A DNA stretch of 8,801 nucleotides from Acidimicrobiaceae bacterium (GCA_003131945.1 PKWD01000424.1:12847-21647), one strand, 5' to 3'; shown: positions 1-6,969, counted from the stretch's first letter. The notes: generated from the letters alone by a model not told the origin. Numbers and translations: made by a program.

Positions 1-370
1 CTGTGAGAAACTCTGCGGCGTCGTCCAGGCTCGGCTGCCAGGACTCTGGGTCGACATCGAGGAACACGGGTTCGTATCCGCACAACCGAATCGCAAGCGG
101 ACCGGCAGCGAACGTGAACGACGCAACCAATGCGTATTCTCGTTTGGCATTGAAGGTCGCGTTGATCGCGAGCTGGAGCCCGGCGGTACCACTTGAGACG
201 AGCGAAGCTCCGATTTCGTTGTTGACCCAACGGGAGAGCGCACGGGCGAGTTCCTGCTCTACCGGGCCTCCGTTCGAAAAGATCCGCCTTCGGAGGATCG
301 CTTCATAGTCGGAAGCAAGAGCGTCCACTTCGGGAAACGTCGGAGAGAGAAACGGGATCCGCTCTACCAA
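1..370 (-). CDS. DegT/DnrJ/EryC1/StrS-family sugar aminotransferase, N-terminal part (runs off the left edge)
   Basis: This is a pyridoxal-phosphate-dependent aminotransferase of the family that converts nucleotide-linked keto-sugars to amino sugars in the cytoplasm. About 123 residues are visible; the family is usually near 370-400, so roughly two thirds lies outside the window. Translating the minus strand from a TTG at 370 gives MVERIPFLSPTFPEVDALAS, then FSNGGPVEQELARAL (residues 31-45), the family's opening segment. SSGTAGLQLAINA (59-71) follows and matches the cofactor-phosphate and substrate region. ASFTFAAGPLAI and then GYEPVFLDVD (83-107) match the conserved stretch before the catalytic lysine domain. 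An in-frame TGA lies two codons upstream, so TTG is the first usable start. It overlaps the acyltransferase stop by 7 bases (TTGGTAG), so the two are probably translationally coupled. Pairing with an acyltransferase suggests synthesis of an N-acylated amino sugar. The exact substrate cannot be told from this fragment. Confidence 0.9.
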   Translation of the reverse strand, partial: MVERIPFLSPTFPEVDALASDYEAILRRRIFSNGGPVEQELARALSRWVNNEIGASLVSSGTAGLQLAINATFNAKREYALVASFTFAAGPLAIRLCGYEPVFLDVDPESWQPSLDDAAEFLT

Positions 371-1005
371 GATTCATTTCCACTCTGGCAAGGCCTTCCG
401 GGGACTCCCATCACCATCTGACGATCCTCGACGTTCTCCACTACTACGGTTCCCGCGGCAATAAACGCTCCGTCACCGATCGAGATCCGATCGCGAATGG
501 TCGAGCCGATACCGAGAAATACTCCTTGCCCGATCGAAACGCGACCGCCGACCGAACAGCCGGGACTAATCGTCGAGAAGTCGCCCACGACGACATCGTG
601 GCTGAGGATCGCACCGACGTTCAAGAGCACGTGCTTCCCGAGTGTGCAGAGTCGATTCACCGCGGCCATCGGCGCGATTACGCAACCCTCCCCAATCCGG
701 CAGTCCCCAGCGAGCCAGGCACGACTAGAGAGCAGGGTCAGATACTGATCTTTCGGCCAGCGCTCTACGAGTCTTCGACGAACAGTGGGATCCCCTACCG
801 ATGCGATGACCGGTACGTCTGCGAGAGCCTCGAGATCATCTTCGAAGTTGAAGATCGGAGCGCCATACTCGTCGCGCTCTCGCTCGTATTCAGGCGGTTG
901 CTCCTCGACAAAGAAGGCAATGTCGAAGCCTGCTTCTTGGCAGTACCCTCCAGTTTCCAACGCCTGACGGCCGGCTCCCAGCAGGCCCACGCTATGCCCA
1001 TGCAC
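364..1005 (-). CDS. NeuD/PglD-type sugar acyltransferase (left-handed beta-helix)
   Basis: The 213-residue product is the usual size for NeuD/PglD-like enzymes, which transfer an acetyl (or related acyl) group from acyl-CoA to an amino or hydroxyl group of a nucleotide sugar. The N-terminus carries a Rossmann-like loop, VGLLGAGRQALE (6-17), with R-Q where relatives more often have G-H. A Rossmann-type half follows to about residue 90. From about 95 to 195 there are hexapeptide repeats of a left-handed beta-helix (IGEGCV, IGQGVF, IGDGAF). The histidine in ILSHDVVVGD (H136) sits where the catalytic base lies in PglD-like enzymes. The C-terminus has the usual GVPGRP. The start is GTG at 1005, preceded by AAGG with an 8-base spacer; an in-frame TAG lies just upstream and no other start codon falls between. 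A later GTG at codon 6 is an alternative. It is followed, with a 7-base overlap, by the aminotransferase, the classic partner for making an N-acylated amino sugar. Acetyl versus other acyl donor is not resolved. Confidence 0.92.
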   Translation of the reverse strand: MHGHSVGLLGAGRQALETGGYCQEAGFDIAFFVEEQPPEYERERDEYGAPIFNFEDDLEALADVPVIASVGDPTVRRRLVERWPKDQYLTLLSSRAWLAGDCRIGEGCVIAPMAAVNRLCTLGKHVLLNVGAILSHDVVVGDFSTISPGCSVGGRVSIGQGVFLGIGSTIRDRISIGDGAFIAAGTVVVENVEDRQMVMGVPGRPCQSGNESW

Positions 1006-1199
1006 GGAGGAAACCTTAGAAGACCATTGAACAGCCCGCTAGACACCCGAGTTTGGTAGCATAGGCACTGGTGGTGGTCGGACGCATGACTTCAGGAATC
1101 GTCCGCCATCCCCCTCGTTTTTCGCTGGCGGTTCCGCTCGAACATGGTGGATTCCAGTGGAAAGGTGGTCCCAAGCCTCCGAGTTGCGCGCAGCGGGCC
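1006..1199. other. Non-coding stretch between the acyltransferase and the DUF6788-like remnant
   Basis: No convincing gene is seen here. The overlapping open frames on both strands are rich in arginine and proline and match no family I recognise. An imperfect hairpin is visible: CCGCCA (1103-1108) pairs with TGGCGG (1126-1131), and GGAA (1095-1098) can pair with TTCC (1132-1135) with a 4-base bulge. There is no U-run, so it is not a terminator. It could be a leftover of whatever inserted the neighbouring broken gene. Any promoter for the leftward acyltransferase would lie here, but no good -35/-10 pair is visible. Confidence 0.4.
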
Positions 1200-1486
1200 G
1201 AACCCAAACGCATCGCCAAGGCCATGGTCGAAATCGGTTTCTGCCTGCCCTGGACGCTGCTCGAGCAGCACTTGCGCTGCCGGAGTCCCGGGTGCCGTTG
1301 CTGGGCCGAGCCCCCGCAACGGCACGGCCCCAATTGGTCGCGACCCGGAAAGTGAACGCCAAGTCCGTCTCCCGGGTGCTGAGCGCCGAACAGGCCGAGG
1401 AGTGTCAGACACGGTTCGACGACGAGCGCACCTTGCGGGCTTTGGTGCATGAGCTCGAAGAACTAAGCATGGCGGTAGCCCACGCT
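1200..1486 (+). pseudogene. Frameshifted remnant of a small DUF6788-like protein
   Basis: Two plus-strand frames together rebuild a protein of a small cysteine-motif family that I recall as DUF6788, often found near transposases. In the first frame, from about 1200, EPKRIAKAMVEIGFCLP leads into LLEQHLRCRSPGCRC and then AEPPQRHGPNWS. The pattern R-C-x4-C-x-C followed by H-G-P-x-W-S is the family hallmark. The reading then runs into a TGA at 1353. In the next frame, from the ACC at 1343, it resumes as TRKVNAKSVSRVLSAEQAEE and continues to ELEELSMAVAHA (ending at 1486), the family's second half. A one-base loss near 1341 (the family normally reads W-S-W-T-R-K here) explains the break. After 1486 the frame drifts into unrelated sequence without the expected end, so the C-terminus is also damaged. 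No start with a ribosome binding site is visible. Function is unknown for the family. The assignment rests on recalled motif order, not a search. Confidence 0.72.
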
Positions 1487-1691
1487 GGCCAAAGCGCGCT
1501 AGAACCGCATGCCGTCCCGTCGACAATATGTGGGCCGGCGAGCAGTTCGTCCGCGCGGTAGCGTCGGCAGGGCCAGCGTCGGTGCAGGTCAAAACTCTTA
1601 GGTGAAGGCCTCAACAGGGTCAACTGACGATGGCCTTACACCGGGTCGTGGTCCCTTGCCTGAGTCGCTCGTAGGAGGTCTGACCCGCACC

Positions 1692-2504
1692 ATGAGACGG
1701 ATCCGTTTAGCCAAGGAGCACGCACCGATCAGTCCCGGATGCTCGTTCGAAAGCTTAGGACAGACCCTCATAGAAGTTTCCCGAGTGATCAGTCCGACAG
1801 AGAGGATGCCGACCGACCCTCTCGAGGGGTACCTAGCAGTTGGCAGATCAGCTTTGCGGGCAATCCGACTGGCCCAGCTCGCGGCCAGGAAGCCCGACTT
1901 TCTAACCATTTTGGACTTTCCGTCAGGACACGGCCGCGTTCTTCGCTGGCTCCATGCGGCTTATCCTCGGGCGCAACTCACGGCATCTGACTTACTTACG
2001 GACGGTGTGGACTTCTGTCGAAACACGTTCGCAGCCACGGGTGTTTACTCAAACGCTGAGCCCACAGCGGCGATGTTCTTGGAGCGTTATGACCTCATAT
2101 TTGTAGGTTCCCTCCTGACCCACGTTGATATTGATCAGTGGGATCGCCTGATCGACCTGTGGCACGCCCTGCTCGCTCCTGATGGCCTCCTGGTGGTGAC
2201 GACCCACGGCCCGCTCGTTGCTGAGCGAATGCGCTCTGGATGCTTCTATGGTTATCCGGAGCCCTCGATCAATCGCCTCCTCAGAGCATACGACCACACT
2301 GGATTTGGATTTCTCGAGGACAGTTCTGCCACGGCGGATTACGGCATAACGCTGTCGAATCCGGATTTCGTCGTTCGAGAGCTACTTCGTCGTCACGATT
2401 TTCGGGTCGTACTCAGCACCGAATGTCTATGGAGCAGGCACCAAGATGTCATCGCAGTAGTAAAGAGCCCCATCGACATCACGATCTGCGATCATCCCGA
2501 TTAA
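1692..2504 (+). CDS. Class I SAM-dependent methyltransferase (plus strand)
   Basis: The product, about 270 residues, has a Rossmann-fold methyltransferase core. Motif I is ILDFPSGHGRVLRWL (about 73-87), the glycine-rich SAM loop. The next strand ends in LTASDLLTDGVDFC, with an acidic residue for the SAM ribose. DLIFVGSLLTHVD (about 134-146) is motif IV, and LLAPDGLLVVTTHG is the following helix-strand pair. The end, LWSRHQDVIAVVKSP, is typical of this subgroup. The substrate is unknown; a sugar or glycan is likely only from context. Start choice: ATG at 1692 has AGGAGG upstream, although with a long 13-base spacer. The frame is open further up to a GTG at 1602, but residues 1-30 from there look non-coding and the GTG lacks a binding site. 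It is the only intact plus-strand gene amid minus-strand sugar genes, and it ends 21 bases from the converging glycosyltransferase stop. In 2281-2400 GC is 62 of 120, lower than the flanking genes, which hints at separate origin. Confidence 0.88.
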   Translation: MRRIRLAKEHAPISPGCSFESLGQTLIEVSRVISPTERMPTDPLEGYLAVGRSALRAIRLAQLAARKPDFLTILDFPSGHGRVLRWLHAAYPRAQLTASDLLTDGVDFCRNTFAATGVYSNAEPTAAMFLERYDLIFVGSLLTHVDIDQWDRLIDLWHALLAPDGLLVVTTHGPLVAERMRSGCFYGYPEPSINRLLRAYDHTGFGFLEDSSATADYGITLSNPDFVVRELLRRHDFRVVLSTECLWSRHQDVIAVVKSPIDITICDHPD

Positions 2505-2525
2505 GTTAAGGCCATGGCCATAGAA

Positions 2526-4310
2526 TCAGTGAGGGGCCATCTCACGGGAGTGATGCCGCGGCTCCTGAGAGAACACCTGGTGCACCAACGGTCTGGGCAC
2601 GAGGACCGCGGAGCCGCCCGCAATCGCCAGCCGGCGCCATAGGTCCCACGTTTCGAATCCCGCATTGTCTTCCTCTTCGGACCAACCACCTATCCTCACC
2701 AGCGACGCTCGTCGCCATATGGCCGCCAGTGCCAGGTAGTCCCGCCCTACCACGCGCGCAGCTTCGAACGGCAGAGTGCTGGTCAGCAGTCCCTGAGGGG
2801 TCACAACCATGCCATAACACGCATCAGCTTCATGGGCCTGCAAGCCCGACCGCAGACGCTCCAGAGCACGAGGTAAGAGCTGGTCCGCTGCACCCAGTAC
2901 GAGGAGCTGGGCTGCATTACTCGAGTACAACGCCTGATTCAACAAGAGTCCCGTGCCTTTGCAGGCGATACCTCCATGAATCACAGTCTGTGGATCGTCA
3001 TGCATCTCGCTCGGCTCTACAGCGTCAAAACACAGATGGATGACGGCATCCAGTCCGCAGAGTTGTGGACGCAGAGAAGCGAGGGCGGTGGCGACATCTG
3101 GCGAACCAGGAGTCTGGACCACTGCCACATCAAGCGAGTCTTCGCTGCGATCAGGAGGCGTCGTCACCCCAGGGCGCTTTCGGGGACTCAACCGCTCCCC
3201 CCGTCTGAACGTGCCACGTTCACGATCTGTCTCGGACCGGCTTGGTTGGCCATCGTCCACCAACAGCCCTGCTAGCTGCGTCGGCCAGTTGACAGGTCGC
3301 CGCCGTCTGGCTCGCCGATGGTGGGCGCGAACGGTCCCATTTCTCACCTCCCTCACGAGCTGAGCCAGTAACAAGGCCGAATTACGCATGGTCAACTCGG
3401 TCCGCAGGGTCTCGTAACAACTCATGCGGATATCGATAAGGCGTGACGGGTCCTCCAAGACGCTGCGGGCGAGGTGCACAAGGGTACGGGGCCGACCAAG
3501 TAGCAGATGTTCGCGGGGACGAAGCGGCGCGAAGTCAGGGCTGTTTTCACTCACGACGACGCAGCCGTTGCACATCGCCTCGAGCACCCTGACCCATTCC
3601 AGGGACCGAGAGTTCCCCCGGTGCAGGTTCAACAGGACCTTGGATTGGGCAAGCAGATTGAGCTTGGCATCCCCCATGAAGAAGTCGATACGGGGCTTTG
3701 TCATGGGCTCGTGCGGAGGCATTGCAAGAAGGACGTTGAAGTCCCTCAAGGCGTGGCTGTCGAGGGCGAGCAAGCGCGAACGCCGGTCGTCACTCGTGCC
3801 GAGGTAGACAACATCGTGCGGTCGCTCTGTCTCCATCCCTCCCCACCGATCCCACCGATCGCTATATCCGAGGACGAAGCGCTCAGCGGAGATACCAAGG
3901 GAGTTGAGCTCCGCAGTGGAGTCGTCATTGATATCGACACACGCCGCAAGCGCTCGCGCGTGGAGAACCGTCGTCTCAAAGGTTTCGTTTCCGGGATGTT
4001 CCACACAGAACCCGATGGTTCGGGCAAGTTGGTCGGGTCCTGGAAGCAGGTCGGGTGGTAGGACCACGAAGTACTCATGCGGTACGACGACGTAGACATC
4101 GTCCTCCCGTACCTGGGGCAGGGGCCCTTCGGTCACTGTTATCTCATCTACGTGTGAATCGGCGTCTAGCTCGGAGACCTCATGCGCAACCACGGTGAGC
4201 AACTCGTGCATGAAGGCACTGCCACCCGGCGCCGAAACAAAATGAAGACCGCTCAGCGCTTCGCCGCCAATCGTCGGGTCACAGCCCGAACCGGGGCCGT
4301 GATCTGCCAA
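2526..4310 (-). CDS. Two-module glycosyltransferase: GT-B-like N-terminal half fused to a degenerate GT-A (GT2-like) half
   Basis: The 594-residue product is a putative cytoplasmic glycosyltransferase. Residues 21-325 resemble CgeB/GT1-like GT-B enzymes. They open with GLHFVSAPGGSAFM and carry the nucleotide-sugar-binding end, QSKVLLNLHRGNSRSLEWVR, then LEAMCNGCVVVSE (243-255) with the usual E and Gly-Cys turn. Residues about 330-392 are a basic, probably disordered linker (RRARRRRP). Residues 393-590 look like a GT2-type GT-A fold: KGTGLLLNQAL, then LLVLGAADQLLP (469-480), IWRRASLVRIGGW and GFETWDLWRRLA. The position of the metal-binding L-D-x-D-D is L-G-A-A-D, and the usual E-D of the W-D-L-W block is E-T, so this half may be inactive. 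The longest frame starts at a TTG (4310) with AGGAG directly abutting it, so that start is doubtful. Homology begins only near residue 20, next to a CTG (4256) that overlaps the upstream stop as CTGA. It lies downstream of the coiled-coil methyltransferase and is probably co-transcribed with it. Confidence 0.85.
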   Translation of the reverse strand: MADHGPGSGCDPTIGGEALSGLHFVSAPGGSAFMHELLTVVAHEVSELDADSHVDEITVTEGPLPQVREDDVYVVVPHEYFVVLPPDLLPGPDQLARTIGFCVEHPGNETFETTVLHARALAACVDINDDSTAELNSLGISAERFVLGYSDRWDRWGGMETERPHDVVYLGTSDDRRSRLLALDSHALRDFNVLLAMPPHEPMTKPRIDFFMGDAKLNLLAQSKVLLNLHRGNSRSLEWVRVLEAMCNGCVVVSENSPDFAPLRPREHLLLGRPRTLVHLARSVLEDPSRLIDIRMSCYETLRTELTMRNSALLLAQLVREVRNGTVRAHHRRARRRRPVNWPTQLAGLLVDDGQPSRSETDRERGTFRRGERLSPRKRPGVTTPPDRSEDSLDVAVVQTPGSPDVATALASLRPQLCGLDAVIHLCFDAVEPSEMHDDPQTVIHGGIACKGTGLLLNQALYSSNAAQLLVLGAADQLLPRALERLRSGLQAHEADACYGMVVTPQGLLTSTLPFEAARVVGRDYLALAAIWRRASLVRIGGWSEEEDNAGFETWDLWRRLAIAGGSAVLVPRPLVHQVFSQEPRHHSREMAPH

Positions 4311-5290
4311 CTCCTGGAACTTCGCAAGTCGGCAAGCTCTTGTTCAAGACGCGAAACTTCCTCCTGGAGTGCAGGCTTGGTGGCGAGCTCTCTGGCCAGT
4401 AGCTGTTCGCTCTCCAACAACAACGCCCCCGTGTGTTCTCGGTCCCGTCGCAACGCCTCGATCTCCTGCTCGGGGGAGGAGGCGTGTTCTCGGAGTTTGT
4501 CCAGTTGCTCGAGGAGGATGATCCGTTCGGCGAGAATGCGCTCTCGCTCTTCGGTCACCAGAGCGCTGAGTGCCTCGAGGTGAAGCAGCTGGTCGGAGGG
4601 TGCGCATGTGACGAACGGCGGTAATGAGGGGAGCGGTCCATTTCCCGCAATGACAAGGCTGTACGGATCGGTCCCGGACAACAAAGGGGCGACTGTTCGG
4701 GCCAGCACCTTATGGGTATGGTCCGGCGGGAACCTTCCCTCCTGAACCAGGACCGATGAGATCTGGGTGTGTTGGTTCCACAGGCTCTGGTTTGCCAGAC
4801 GTTTGCCGACCGCCTCCAGCAACTCCTCTGGTGTGAATTCGTGAAGGTGGAAGGGATTTCCGGCGGGATAGACCCGCGGATTCGGAGAGGACACTAGCAA
4901 GAGACCATTCGGAGCGAGGACACGTACCAACTCGTCCAGTGTCGCGTCTTGCTCGGCAACATGTTCGAGCGCTTCGAAGCACACCACTACATCGAAATGG
5001 TCGTCGTCCCATGGAAGCGTGGCCAGATCACCCTGCACGAACGTGGCACCGGGAACCCGCTGCCGGGCGTCAGCGACGGCGTCAACCGCCAAGTCAAGGC
5101 CGGTGGCGATCGACGCGCCGGCCGCAAGAAGCAGACCCGTCCCCCACCCGACCCCGCAGCCGGCATCTAGCACGTGTCGGTCTTGGACGAGCTGGGCCGC
5201 CAACGCATAGCGAACGACGTGTTCCGCTTCTATGAGTTGGCCGCCCATAGCCTCAGGGATGAAGCGCTCACCCGTGGGTGCGTCTACCAA
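4253..5290 (-). CDS. SAM-dependent methyltransferase with C-terminal coiled coil and SRSWxxTAP tail
   Basis: This 345-residue protein is a class I methyltransferase followed by a long coiled coil. The N-terminus has TGERFIPE (6-13), common in surface-glycan methyltransferases. Motif I is VLDAGCGVGWGTG (40-52), the ribose-binding acid is in GLDLAVD (64-70), GDLATLPW (87-94) follows, and motif IV is DVVVCFEALEHV (100-111). LAPNGLLLVSSPNP (125-138) completes the core. From about 236 to 323 the sequence is heptad-like, rich in Glu, Leu and Arg (for example EEVSRLEQELADLRSS). It ends in SRSWQITAPVRA (325-336), a tail seen after coiled coils in many surface-polysaccharide glycosyltransferases and methyltransferases. 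This layout recalls the methyltransferase plus coiled-coil part of WbdD, which caps O9a antigen and sets chain length, but no kinase domain is present. Start: TTG at 5290, with GAGGGGG and a 7-base spacer; it overlaps the preceding stop by seven bases (TTGGTAG). The substrate is inferred only from context. Confidence 0.92.
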   Translation of the reverse strand: MVDAPTGERFIPEAMGGQLIEAEHVVRYALAAQLVQDRHVLDAGCGVGWGTGLLLAAGASIATGLDLAVDAVADARQRVPGATFVQGDLATLPWDDDHFDVVVCFEALEHVAEQDATLDELVRVLAPNGLLLVSSPNPRVYPAGNPFHLHEFTPEELLEAVGKRLANQSLWNQHTQISSVLVQEGRFPPDHTHKVLARTVAPLLSGTDPYSLVIAGNGPLPSLPPFVTCAPSDQLLHLEALSALVTEERERILAERIILLEQLDKLREHASSPEQEIEALRRDREHTGALLLESEQLLARELATKPALQEEVSRLEQELADLRSSRSWQITAPVRAVTRRLAAKR

Positions 5291-6969
5291 TTCACCACCC
5301 CCTCTTCCTGTTCGTCTTCGGCTCCAGGGTTTGAGAGCGATGGCGTGAGGTCACAGTCGGGGTCGACTATTAGATCAGCCAGTGCACGCGCGAAGACTCG
5401 TCCGTAGCTGCGGTCGCCGTGCCGGCGCAAGATCTCTGACCGTGCTCGTCTCCCTACCGCGCGCCGCTCGTCTGCGGAAATCCGGAGTACTAGGTGTAGA
5501 AGACCGACGAGACCCTCGAGGTCTCTGGGCCGAGTTAGCCAGCCCGTCCGGCCGTCGTCGATGAGATCGGCGATGCCGAACGCATCGGTCGACACCACCG
5601 GAAGCTCAAACGCCATCGCTTCGAGAATGGATCGCGGCAACGATTCGATATCGGATGCGCAGAGCAGGAGGTCGGCCATGGAGTACCAGGGATAGATGTC
5701 CGGTCCGATAGGTACTAGGTGGACCCGAGCTCCTGATTCATAGCGTTCCAGTTGCTCCTGCACTCCGGCATTGTAGGGGCTGGTATGAGTTCCTACGAGA
5801 ACCAACCGGAGGTTGGCGTGAACACGTGCCAACTCGTCAAAAGCCGCCACGACCGCTGCTTGTGCCTTGCGCGGTTCGACCACCCCGACGACAGCCACGA
5901 CGACGCTGTCGTCATCAAATCCCGCTTCGGCACGAAGCGCCGATCGGTCAATGGAATCTCGATAGGCGTCTATCCCGTCCACGTCCACGCCGTAGTCAAC
6001 GATGAAGCGTTGTTCAGGCGAACAGAGGTGAGCGAATATTTCTGCTGTCTGACCGGCTTCAAAGATCAGTGCCCGCGCCGATTGGAAGCATTCGTTGAAA
6101 CGGGACCGCACATACGGGTGCACTCCTGTCGGGCCCCAACAGATGTAGCGGTAGACAGCTGGGTCGAAGCTCTCATGGATCGCCCAGATACTTGGGACTC
6201 CGGCGCGCGCTGCGGCGTCAATCCCCGGGAAAACACCGAGTGTGTTCACCAGTACCGCCCCGGCACCGCTGGTGCGTATCAGCAGGGCGAGCTCATGGAT
6301 CCGTCCTTCGTACGCGTCCAGACTGTCCATTGGCCACGCCGCCGTCACGTGGACGGCGATCCCAAGGTCTTCCAGCATTCCGCGCAACGGCCCATCAGTC
6401 ATCGATACCACCGTGCAAGTGAGTCCCGAGAAAACCGTGATCTGCCTGAGTAGCTCGAAGAGCCAGAGCTGGCCTCCGCCGTATGACAGATCGTGAGTGA
6501 AGATCAGCACCCCGGAGCTCTCCTCGGGGAGGCGCTTCAGCACCGACGTGCTCCGTTTCGCAAGGACCTCTCCACGGTCGGTCTCCTCGGAGGGTGATGT
6601 TGCCCAGCGCACCCTGTGGGTGGGTGACCGCCAACGCCTCCCGTCCAAGCTCATCGCCTCCACCGTCACAAGCGACTCCGTGCTGCGGTCGCGCCCTTCG
6701 AAGCTGATCAGGGTCTCAAAGCCGGCGACAGGGGCGTCTGGGTCAGAGAATTCCTCGGCCAGGTCCGGCCGTTCAACGTAGGGACGGGCGAAGCCAATAC
6801 TCCGGCCGTCCACGAGAACTTCCACTCGGGCTACCCGAGAACCTCCGAACAGACACCAACCCCTGACCTTGAGTACGTCGCCGGCGACGACACCTCCGTC
6901 ACTCGGATCGTCCAAAGAACCATTCGCCACGTCCCGCTCCTCCGACCACGTCGGCATTTCGACTGTCAC
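5284..6969 (-). CDS. GT4-type glycosyltransferase with N-terminal beta-sandwich-like extension
   Basis: The 561-residue product is a retaining GT-B glycosyltransferase that would add a sugar from a nucleotide donor to a growing glycan at the cytoplasmic face. The catalytic part is about 152-535. FTHDLSYGGGQLWLFELL (157-174) holds the glycine-rich acceptor-side loop, VAVVGVVEPRKAQ (358-370) starts the donor-binding half, and SDIESLPRSILEAMAFELPV (439-458) contains the E-x7-E motif (E442 and E450). Residues about 26-125 are an extra region of short strands: GDVLKVRGWCLFGG, then ARVEVLVDGRSIGFA and APVAGFE. This looks like an Ig-like or carbohydrate-binding beta sandwich and is not part of the GT4 fold. 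The C-terminus (about 536-561) is acidic and ends in Trp. The GTG start at 6969 has only a weak binding site (GAG, 9 bases away); an ATG at codon 5 is an alternative. It lies 118 bases after the epimerase and overlaps the methyltransferase start by 7 bases. The sugar transferred is not determinable. Confidence 0.92.
   Translation of the reverse strand: MTVEMPTWSEERDVANGSLDDPSDGGVVAGDVLKVRGWCLFGGSRVARVEVLVDGRSIGFARPYVERPDLAEEFSDPDAPVAGFETLISFEGRDRSTESLVTVEAMSLDGRRWRSPTHRVRWATSPSEETDRGEVLAKRSTSVLKRLPEESSGVLIFTHDLSYGGGQLWLFELLRQITVFSGLTCTVVSMTDGPLRGMLEDLGIAVHVTAAWPMDSLDAYEGRIHELALLIRTSGAGAVLVNTLGVFPGIDAAARAGVPSIWAIHESFDPAVYRYICWGPTGVHPYVRSRFNECFQSARALIFEAGQTAEIFAHLCSPEQRFIVDYGVDVDGIDAYRDSIDRSALRAEAGFDDDSVVVAVVGVVEPRKAQAAVVAAFDELARVHANLRLVLVGTHTSPYNAGVQEQLERYESGARVHLVPIGPDIYPWYSMADLLLCASDIESLPRSILEAMAFELPVVSTDAFGIADLIDDGRTGWLTRPRDLEGLVGLLHLVLRISADERRAVGRRARSEILRRHGDRSYGRVFARALADLIVDPDCDLTPSLSNPGAEDEQEEGVVNW

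Noticed and set aside
1016..1623. Several open frames of 70-166 codons on the minus strand opposite the broken DUF6788-like gene.
   Set aside because: Their products are rich in Arg, Ala and Pro with no family features, and they lie opposite a sequence with a clear protein signal on the plus strand.
2505..2525. A perfect 10-base palindrome, GGCCATGGCC (2510-2519), between the convergent methyltransferase and glycosyltransferase stops, considered as a bidirectional terminator.
   Set aside because: It has no loop and no flanking T-run, and a 10-base palindrome without a spacer cannot form a useful RNA hairpin.
3841..3862. Short direct repeat (CCACCGATC twice).
   Set aside because: It encodes the R-W-D-R-W stretch within the glycosyltransferase fusion and is only two units long.
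5752..6453. A 233-codon open frame on the plus strand.
   Set aside because: It lies opposite the well-supported GT4 gene, and its product has no recognisable family; it is an antisense shadow.
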